A DNA stretch of 6,600 nt, taken from contig JANLGA010000047.1 of assembly GCA_024653225.1 (NCBI GenBank), positions 1-6,600 on the forward strand, in the 5' to 3' direction. This document shows positions 1 through 4,845 of this stretch, in pieces; within the stretch, counting starts at the first letter, position 1; each line of letters starts with the position of its first letter. The DNA comes from Bacillota bacterium. GTDB taxonomy: Bacteria; Bacillota; Sulfobacillia; JABLXB01. The position numbers were made by a program, and so were the translations under genes. Below the pieces are notes generated by a model, which saw nothing but the letters and a program-made list of their open reading frames with translations, did no database searches and had not been told where the DNA came from.

Positions 1-274
1 TCAAGTACCACGCCAGCGGCTTCCAGTAATGCCCCGTCGGCTCCATCGCCACCACTATCTTCGTCGCTCCCGTCGCTTTCTGGGCCCTCGCCATACTTCC
101 CAGTAGACGTTCGAACCCTTCTCTGTTATTCTGGAAGGCGAAGGCGTTGCCAACCGGCATCCCCTTCAAGTTGTCCATGGCGCGCGCCCAGTGCTTGCGC
201 TTCGCGATGTCTACACCGACTAATAGGGTGTGCTCGGCTCGAACAATATCAAGTTTCCTGGCTCTTTGTTCCAC
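1..274 (-). CDS. IS110-family transposase (recombinase), N-terminal part, cut by the window edge
   Basis: Translating the minus strand from the GTG at 274-272 gives 91 residues that run off the left edge with no stop. Two blocks mark the RuvC-like DEDD N-terminal domain of IS110 recombinases: LLVGVDIAKRKHWARAMD (first catalytic Asp at residue 22) and VVAMEPTGHYWKPLAWYL (catalytic Glu at residue 78). In this family the domain works with a C-terminal Ser-containing Tnp domain, not visible here, to insert and excise the element without classical terminal inverted repeats. The start is chosen because an in-frame stop (TAG) lies just upstream, GTG is the first usable start codon, and AGGAGG (286-291) precedes it by 11 nt. 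The visible part is intact. Whether the whole gene is intact cannot be told. Family assignment is firm; subgroup (IS110 or IS1111) is not settled. Confidence 0.9.
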   Translation of the reverse strand, partial: MEQRARKLDIVRAEHTLLVGVDIAKRKHWARAMDNLKGMPVGNAFAFQNNREGFERLLGSMARAQKATGATKIVVAMEPTGHYWKPLAWYL

Positions 275-400
275 CGGTTCGTCAACCTCCTGGTACTAAT
301 CTTGGGCGTTTCTTCCACCCCAAGTTATATCAGGAGGTTTTTCCTTCAATCAAACACGCCTACACATCACCACAGGACTGCTTCGTCCCGCCGCTCGGAT
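275..400 (-). ncRNA. Candidate IS110 bridge RNA region (5' non-coding end of the element)
   Basis: This 126-nt stretch between the DUF5665-like stop and the transposase start has no gene. IS110-group elements are known (IS621) to encode a structured bridge RNA in the non-coding end upstream of the recombinase gene, with stem-loops whose internal loops guide target and donor recognition. Here a stem-loop with exactly that architecture is visible: a 9-bp outer stem (284-292 with 331-339), an asymmetric internal loop (8 nt and 6 nt), a 6-bp inner stem (301-306 with 319-324) and a 12-nt apical loop. Only one such loop is clear. A weak 4-bp hairpin (375-378 with 385-388) lies farther out. The RNA ends are not defined. 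The assignment is an inference from position and fold. Confidence 0.4.
284..339 (-). promoter_or_regulatory. Stem-loop sequestering the transposase Shine-Dalgarno
   Basis: On the minus-strand transcript, AACCUCCUG (339-331) can pair perfectly with CAGGAGGUU (292-284). The latter contains the AGGAGG Shine-Dalgarno (291-286) of the transposase. A second, inner 6-bp stem (CUUGGG with CCCAAG) stacks above an internal loop. Transcripts that read in from the upstream operon would carry both arms and hide the ribosome site. A transcript starting inside the hairpin would not. This resembles the known protection of IS10 and IS50 transposases from read-through expression. The same bases may also be part of the bridge RNA. 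The pairing is seen; the function is inferred. Confidence 0.5.
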
Positions 401-401
401 C

Positions 402-725
402 TCAGGGCCCCAGTTGGAGCTGCACGGCCCGCACTATCTGCGCGATGATACCCCCCAAGATAGGCAGGTTGATCACGAAGCTCCTCATCAATATCCTGGA
501 CAACGCGTACACTACTATGGCCCCGAGGAACGTGAATCCCACCGCCATGCCGACCCCCCTCGCCAGGCCAGCGACAAAGTTAACGTAAAGCAGCCTCCTT
601 GAATCGAGCAGTAGGTCCACGTAGTCGGCGAGCTTCATCTTCTCGGCGAGGTGGGCGAATCGCTCCAGCCGATCGCCGAGTCTCTCCAAGGAGCGTTCGG
701 TGTCGCTGTCAAGCCGAGCGCCCAT
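402..725 (-). CDS. DUF5665-like small membrane protein
   Basis: A 107-residue protein. Residues 8-45 are charged and helical, with heptad-like leucines (SLERLGDRLERFAHLAEKM, then LADYVDLLLDSRRLLYVNF). One strong hydrophobic segment follows at about 50-78 (FVAGLARGVGMAVGFTFLGA). After it comes an amphipathic C-terminal tail containing VINLPILGGIIAQIVRAVQ. This order, with a coiled-coil-like head, LLYVNFVAGLARGVGMAVGFT and NLPILGG, matches my memory of the DUF5665 family in spore-forming Firmicutes, whose function is not known. The ATG at 725-723 is preferred because a purine-rich stretch (GGGGGTGAGGTG) lies directly upstream. The same frame stays open to 1028, but that upstream part runs through mntH and has the Arg/Gly-rich look of a shadow frame. 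It starts 44 bp after the mntH stop and is probably the last gene of the operon before the insertion sequence. Confidence 0.75.
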   Translation of the reverse strand: MGARLDSDTERSLERLGDRLERFAHLAEKMKLADYVDLLLDSRRLLYVNFVAGLARGVGMAVGFTFLGAIVVYALSRILMRSFVINLPILGGIIAQIVRAVQLQLGP

Positions 726-763
726 CACCTCACCCCCGCGACATCTAATCTCCCCCACTCGAT

Positions 764-780
764 GCCTGGTTACACCAGGC
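764..780. other. Short perfect hairpin spanning the mntH stop codon
   Basis: GCCTGG (764-769) and CCAGGC (775-780) form a 6-bp perfect stem. The 5-nt loop holds the mntH stop codon. No T-run follows on either strand, so it does not read as a Rho-independent terminator. A stem this short can occur by chance in a GC-rich window. Confidence 0.3.
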
Positions 781-2029
781 TGCACACGAGCGCGAGGTTC
801 AGCGCAATTATGAGGCCCGCAATGGTCCAGCCCGACACCCGCACCAACTTGCCGTCCACGAACGGCCCCATGACGTCCGCCCGCCCCGTCACGACCAGCA
901 GCGGAACGATCGCCGCCGGCAGGACGAAACTCAGCATCACCTGGCTCAGCACCAGCGTCGTGACCGGATCGGCCCGCAGCGACAAGACGACTATTGCGGG
1001 GACCATGGTCAGCAGCCTCTGGGCCCACGCGGGCATCTTCAAGCCGACGAACCCGTCAACGATGATCTGCCCCGCCAGGGTACCGACCGCGGACGACGAG
1101 AGCCCCGACGCCAACAGCGCGACGGCGAAGGCGGCCCCGGAAAGGCCGCCGAGCAACGGCGTCAGCGTCTCGTGAGCGAGCTCGATCGAGTCCACCGCGA
1201 TCCCGCGCGAATGGAACGTTGCGGCCGACACGACCACCATCGCGGAGTTTATCGCGAAGGCCGCGTTCATGGCCACGAGCACGTCCAGCTTCTCCATGAA
1301 GAGGTGCTCCCTCATCGCCTCCATCGTGGCGTTGCGCCGGCTCTGTACCAGGTGCGAGTGCAGGTATATGACGTGGGGCATGACGGTGGCCCCGAGCATG
1401 CCCGTCGCGATCAGGATGCTGTGGCGGTCCACCCGGGGCACCAGGGTGTGAAACGCGATCAGGGACCAGTCCGGCCGGGCCAGGAACAGTTCGATAACGT
1501 ACGCGACTCCGATCACGCCGACGAGCGAGGTGATGGCGAGCTCGACCATCTCCTGGCCGTAGCGGTCCAGCGCCAGGATGAGGAAACTGACAACCCCCGT
1601 CAGCAGGGCCGCCCAGAAGACGGGGATGCGGAACAGGAGGTAAAACCCCAGGGCGCCGCCCATGAACTCGGCGAGGTCTGTCGCCATCGCCGCGACCACC
1701 CCGACCGCCCAGAGGACCCAGTTCACCGGCTTGGAGAACAGCCTCCTGCAGTGTTCGGGCAGGCTCACACCCGTGGCGATCCCGAGTTTCGCCGACTGGC
1801 ACTGGAGGAAAATCGCGAACACGTTGCTCCAGAGGAGGACCCAGAGCAAGCTGTAATTGAACCTCGAGCCCGCAGTGATGTTCGTGGCGAAGTTGCCCGG
1901 GTCCATGTAAGCGACACTCACCACGAAGGCGGGCCCCAGGAACTTCAGGGCCCTGGGGGCGATCAGGCGATTTCGCCTGCGAGATTCACCCGCGCGACCC
2001 GCGACGGTGCCGGCTACCACCCTGTCCAT
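770..2029 (-). CDS. mntH: NRAMP-family divalent metal (Mn2+/Fe2+) transporter
   Basis: From the ATG at 2029 this is a 419-residue polytopic inner-membrane protein of normal NRAMP length, importing Mn2+ or Fe2+ with protons. Family signatures are present: DPGN in the unwound first membrane helix (residues 43-46), GATVMPHVIYLHS in helix 6 with the metal-binding Met-Pro-His (217-219), and SSSAVGTLAGQ in helix 10 with its conserved Gln (321). Acidic and Tyr-rich loops and about eleven hydrophobic segments fill the rest. The Met in helix 6 favours transition metals over Mg2+ or Al3+ according to family structures. The frame is open upstream to a GTG at 2116, adding 29 residues, but that GTG has no Shine-Dalgarno and the extra residues look non-native (Ala/Gly/Arg-rich). 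The ATG at 2029 has AGGGGGGAAGGG 9 nt upstream. The gene follows hydF after about 171 bp. No clear MntR or Fur operator was recognised. Confidence 0.92.
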   Translation of the reverse strand: MDRVVAGTVAGRAGESRRRNRLIAPRALKFLGPAFVVSVAYMDPGNFATNITAGSRFNYSLLWVLLWSNVFAIFLQCQSAKLGIATGVSLPEHCRRLFSKPVNWVLWAVGVVAAMATDLAEFMGGALGFYLLFRIPVFWAALLTGVVSFLILALDRYGQEMVELAITSLVGVIGVAYVIELFLARPDWSLIAFHTLVPRVDRHSILIATGMLGATVMPHVIYLHSHLVQSRRNATMEAMREHLFMEKLDVLVAMNAAFAINSAMVVVSAATFHSRGIAVDSIELAHETLTPLLGGLSGAAFAVALLASGLSSSAVGTLAGQIIVDGFVGLKMPAWAQRLLTMVPAIVVLSLRADPVTTLVLSQVMLSFVLPAAIVPLLVVTGRADVMGPFVDGKLVRVSGWTIAGLIIALNLALVCSLV

Positions 2030-2038
2030 GGAGAACGG

Positions 2039-2050
2039 CCCTTCCCCCCT
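2039..2050 (-). promoter_or_regulatory. Ribosome binding site that decides the mntH start
   Basis: The minus strand reads AGGGGGGAAGGG here, 9 nt before the ATG at 2029-2027. The competing upstream GTG at 2116 has no purine-rich stretch in front of it. This supports the shorter 419-residue product. Confidence 0.5.
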
Positions 2051-2200
2051 CGGCGCGCCGCGACAGAATCGCGCCGGGGAGGCCCCGGCGACAACGTCTC
2101 CAATCGCCGACGACACGACCGCTCATAGGGTATGACCGGCGGATCCTTTACGTTACCGTGGGAGAAGCGAAGGCGAACATCCGCGGGCCGGGAGGGCCGT

Positions 2201-3424
2201 TCAGGGGTAGAGGACGGCCAGGGCTTCGGGGAACGGCGAGAGCGCGCGGCGGAGCACGCCGTGTGTCCAGGCGATGATCACACCGTAGTTGGCGACCGGG
2301 ATCCCCGCGCTTTTCGCCTGCAACAGTCTATAAAGCATTTCCCTTCTCGTCAGCATGCAGCCGCCGCAGTGCACGATCAGCTTGTAGTCGCCAAGGTTCG
2401 AAGGGAGGCGCGCGCCGCTTGAGACATCGAACTGGAGCCCACACCCCGTCGCCTCATTCAGCCATCTCGGGATCTTCTCCCGCCCTATATCGTCCTCGAC
2501 GGGGTGGTGCGTGCAAGCCTCGGCTATCAGCACCCGGTCACCGTCCCGCAGGTGTGGAATCGTCTTCACGCCCGCCACGAGCGTCTCGAGGTCGCCCTTG
2601 TACCTGGCGAAGAGGATGGAGAACGAGGTGAACGGGACGTCACCGGGCGTGTCCGCGGCCGCACCGGCGAATGCCGACGAGTCGGTCACCACGAGCCGGG
2701 GCTTGAGACCGGGGCTCGAAAACAGGGCGCGAAGTCCCGTCTCCTTCACCGAGATCGCGACCCCCTCGTGGTCGAGCACATCCCGGATCACCTGTTGCTG
2801 GGGCAGGATTAGCCTGCCTTTGGGTGCCGCCTTGTCAATCGGTATCACGAGTACCACGACGTCCCCGGGGCGAATCAGGTCCCCTACGATCGTGGGCAGG
2901 CTCCAGTCCTTTGGCGCCATCTCCACGATCCTCAATCTGAGCGCCTCCATCCCCTCTCCGGTGAGAGCGCTGACGGCGACGGCCGGTACCCCGAACCTGC
3001 GTTCCCAGTCCGCGCCGCCCGCCTCCGGGAACGCGTCGCACTTGTTCACCACGATCACGGCGGGGATCCCCAACGCGCGCGCCCGATCCAGGATCGCCGA
3101 TTCGCAGTCAAGCGAGTCGCCCGCGGGGTCAATCACCACCAGCGCCAGGTCGGTCTTGCCGAGTACCTCGATCGTCCTCTCGACCCGCAAGCTCCCCACC
3201 GGTCCCGCGTCGTCGAGCCCGGCCGTGTCAATGAGAGTCACCGGTCCGAGCGGGGGCATCTCCATGGATTTCGAGACGGGGTCCGTCGTAGTGCCGGGAA
3301 CCTCCGAGACGATGGCGACGCGTTGGCCGGTCAAGGCGTTGATGAGGCTCGACTTGCCGACGTTCCGTCTACCGAAGATGGCGATGTGGAGTCGCTCCGA
3401 CCTGGGAGATGCTCCGAATCCCAC
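2201..3424 (-). CDS. hydF: [FeFe]-hydrogenase H-cluster maturation GTPase HydF
   Basis: A 407-residue protein of normal HydF length. HydF is the cytoplasmic scaffold that receives the 2Fe precursor made by the radical-SAM enzymes HydE and HydG and delivers it to apo-hydrogenase HydA. The N-terminal Era/TrmE-like GTPase domain has the P-loop GRRNVGKSS (18-26), a G2-region PGTTTDPV (43-50), DTAG (66-69), NKCD (127-130) and SALTG (152-156). After a dimerisation region comes the 4Fe-4S cluster domain with CTHHP (304-308) and HCGGC (352-356), giving the three conserved cysteines (304, 353, 356) plus histidines. All key residues are present. The start is a GTG at 3424-3422 with GGGGGGCGAAGGG just upstream. 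An ATG slightly farther upstream is in another frame. The gene follows the AAA-associated protein after 101 bp. No hydE, hydG or hydrogenase gene lies in this window. Confidence 0.96.
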   Translation of the reverse strand: MGFGASPRSERLHIAIFGRRNVGKSSLINALTGQRVAIVSEVPGTTTDPVSKSMEMPPLGPVTLIDTAGLDDAGPVGSLRVERTIEVLGKTDLALVVIDPAGDSLDCESAILDRARALGIPAVIVVNKCDAFPEAGGADWERRFGVPAVAVSALTGEGMEALRLRIVEMAPKDWSLPTIVGDLIRPGDVVVLVIPIDKAAPKGRLILPQQQVIRDVLDHEGVAISVKETGLRALFSSPGLKPRLVVTDSSAFAGAAADTPGDVPFTSFSILFARYKGDLETLVAGVKTIPHLRDGDRVLIAEACTHHPVEDDIGREKIPRWLNEATGCGLQFDVSSGARLPSNLGDYKLIVHCGGCMLTRREMLYRLLQAKSAGIPVANYGVIIAWTHGVLRRALSPFPEALAVLYP

Positions 3425-3525
3425 GTCCCTTCGCCCCCCGCGAATTCATTGTTGGACGCCCGGGGCCTGCCCTCGAGCGGGTGTACCGCCTTCTCCCGAT
3501 TCGCGTGCCGCCCTCCGCGGCCGGT

Positions 3526-4014
3526 TCAGAGAGTGATGGGCTGGTCGAGGTAGATTTCGTCGCTGTCTTCATTGTAACCGATCAATTCCGCGTAGCGACC
3601 CCAGTCTATCATGGTGTGGAGCAAGTCGGCCGCGTCGCGGGAATACAGCCCCTTCAATACCCGGGAGGCGTACGCCGAACGGGAGATCCTCGCATTCTTC
3701 CTGGAACGGAGTATGCCTACGAGCTCCTTGAACAGCCCGATCTCCTCCAGCCTCAGGCATATCATCCGTTTGCGCTGGTTGATGTCCGAGTCGAGAAACC
3801 GCCGGCCTTCCTCGGTCACCCAGGCGTCACCCTTTTCCACCTTTATCAACCCGAGGACCGCGGCCGCTTCTATGACGGGCAGTATGTCATCGAGCTCCAT
3901 CTGGAGGGCGGTGGCCGCACGAAATACATCGTCCCGGCCCCCCAGGTCATCGAGGATCTCGAGGAATCCTATCACCTTTCCAATTGAGACTGAAGGCAGA
4001 TTAATGCCGTCCAT
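3526..4014 (-). CDS. Stand-alone AAA-associated C-terminal domain protein of a NitT/TauT-type ABC transporter
   Basis: A 162-residue soluble, mostly helical protein without membrane segments. Recognisable blocks are IGFLEILDDLGGRDDVF (15-31), LDDILPVIEAAAVLGLIKVE (41-60), VTEEGRRFLDSDINQRKRM (66-84) and IDWGRYAELIGYNEDSDEIY (136-155). These match the AAA-associated C-terminal domain (PF09821 type), usually found as the tail of, or next to, ATPases of nitrate/sulfonate-type ABC importers. Its fold resembles small winged-helix regulators, and its molecular role is not established. Here it is a separate gene starting at the ATG at 4014, with a G7 run and GGCAAG upstream. It lies 38 bp after the ATPase stop and in a different frame, so it is a partner protein and not a fusion. 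It probably binds or regulates the adjacent ATPase (inference). Confidence 0.85.
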   Translation of the reverse strand: MDGINLPSVSIGKVIGFLEILDDLGGRDDVFRAATALQMELDDILPVIEAAAVLGLIKVEKGDAWVTEEGRRFLDSDINQRKRMICLRLEEIGLFKELVGILRSRKNARISRSAYASRVLKGLYSRDAADLLHTMIDWGRYAELIGYNEDSDEIYLDQPITL

Positions 4015-4052
4015 CTTGCCAGCCCCCCCGGCGATTCATGACACGCGCGCCG

Positions 4053-4817
4053 TCACGCCAGTATGTATGAATACACCCCGTCAATCGCCTCCTGCACGGC
4101 GGCGTCCTTGAGGCTCCTCGGCCTCGGCGCGCGCACCCTGAGGTCCGCTGCCACCCTCGCGGGCCTGCGCGAAAGCACGACGATCCTGTCGCTCATCAGC
4201 ACCGCCTCGTCAATGGAATGCGTCACCATCACGACGCTGCTCACGGGTATGGATTCGTCCTCCCACAACCTCAACACCTCTTCCCGCAACCCCTGGGCGG
4301 TGAGCGGGTCCAGCGCCGAAAAGGGCTCGTCCATGCACAGCAGCTCCGGCTCGACCGCGAGCGCCCTCGCCAAGCCCACCCGCTGCTTCATACCACCGGA
4401 TAACTCCCTTGGGTACGCCTCCTCGAAGCCGTCGAGCCCGACCTTGTCAATGTACTTGTCCGCCACCTTCCGCCTGTCCGACGGGCCGAGGCCCTTGGCC
4501 TCCAACGCCACCTCGACGTTTCCCATAACTGTCAGCCAGGGAAACAGCGCGAACGACTGAAACACAAGTGCTATCTTCCCGGCGCCGGCCGCTTCCGGGA
4601 CCGGCCTACCCCTATAGGTCACCGACCCCGACGTCGGTGTGTCTAGCCCCGCCATGATCCTCAGCAGCGTCGTCTTCCCGGACCCCGACGCCCCCACTAT
4701 CGAGACGAATTCCTCTTCGCCGACGGCGGTCGTTATGTCGCCGAGGACCTCGATTCTCCTTCCCTCCTCCAGGAACGTACGCGATACCCCGTTGCACTCT
4801 ATGAGCGTGCTAGTCAC
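4053..4817 (-). CDS. ABC transporter ATP-binding protein, NitT/TauT family
   Basis: A 254-residue nucleotide-binding subunit with every catalytic motif. These are Walker A GASGSGKTT (42-50), Q-loop VFQSFALFPWLTV with Gln 87, signature LSGGMKQRVGLARAL (139-153), Walker B ELLCMDE (158-164), D-loop SALD (167-170) and the H-loop His 200 in MVTHS. The FPWLTV and MKQR context matches TauB/SsuB/NrtD-like ATPases that power uptake of oxyanions, sulfonates or small organic nutrients. The exact substrate cannot be inferred. It energises the double permease encoded immediately upstream, 28 bp away. The start is GTG at 4817, the first start codon after an in-frame stop. The Shine-Dalgarno GAGGAGG (4818-4824) abuts that GTG with no spacer, which is unusual, and no better in-frame start lies nearby. 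Confidence 0.93.
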   Translation of the reverse strand: MTSTLIECNGVSRTFLEEGRRIEVLGDITTAVGEEEFVSIVGASGSGKTTLLRIMAGLDTPTSGSVTYRGRPVPEAAGAGKIALVFQSFALFPWLTVMGNVEVALEAKGLGPSDRRKVADKYIDKVGLDGFEEAYPRELSGGMKQRVGLARALAVEPELLCMDEPFSALDPLTAQGLREEVLRLWEDESIPVSSVVMVTHSIDEAVLMSDRIVVLSRRPARVAADLRVRAPRPRSLKDAAVQEAIDGVYSYILA

Positions 4818-4824
4818 CCTCCTC
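4818..4824 (-). promoter_or_regulatory. Shine-Dalgarno abutting the ATPase GTG start
   Basis: The minus strand reads GAGGAGG immediately followed by the GTG at 4817-4815. A spacing of zero is far below the usual 5-9 nt. Translation may depend on coupling from the permease, whose stop is only 28 bp upstream, or initiation may be weak. Confidence 0.35.
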
Positions 4825-4845
4825 GTCCGGCGCTTGAGCAGGCAC

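Larger units (their letters stand above)
1..400 (-). mobile_element. IS110-family insertion sequence, left end plus start of transposase; exact boundary unknown
   Basis: The element contains the partial transposase and the non-coding stretch in front of it. By my count G+C over 241-360 is about 46%, clearly below the GC-rich genes to the right, and GC-rich sequence returns at about 385-400. The outer boundary therefore lies somewhere between about 340 and 401, after the stop codon of the DUF5665-like gene. IS110 elements usually lack long terminal repeats, so the end cannot be read by eye. The insertion does not appear to break a host gene on this side. Confidence 0.7.

Noticed and set aside
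284..342. Rho-independent terminator on the plus strand (stem-loop followed by five T)
   Set aside because: There is no plus-strand gene to terminate and the stem is interrupted; the minus-strand reading as element leader and Shine-Dalgarno lock explains the structure better.
726..1028. Upstream extension of the DUF5665-like frame to an ATG at 1028
   Set aside because: The extra 101 residues run through mntH in another frame and look like shadow sequence; the ATG at 725 has a purine-rich stretch in front and begins where family similarity begins.
1172..2128. Long plus-strand open frame of 318 codons opposite mntH
   Set aside because: It is antisense to a clear NRAMP gene and its translation is dominated by Arg, His, Asp, Glu and Gly with no recognisable domain, typical of a shadow frame in GC-rich DNA.
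2117..2200. Possible terminator or metal-responsive leader between hydF and mntH
   Set aside because: Only a weak GGCC-based stem (near 2186-2197) is visible, with no T-run, and I could not recognise an MntR, Fur or yybP-ykoY-type element.
2511..3536. Plus-strand open frame of 341 codons opposite hydF
   Set aside because: It mirrors the hydF codons and is Ser/Arg/Pro/Thr-rich without motifs, while HydF on the other strand has every conserved residue.
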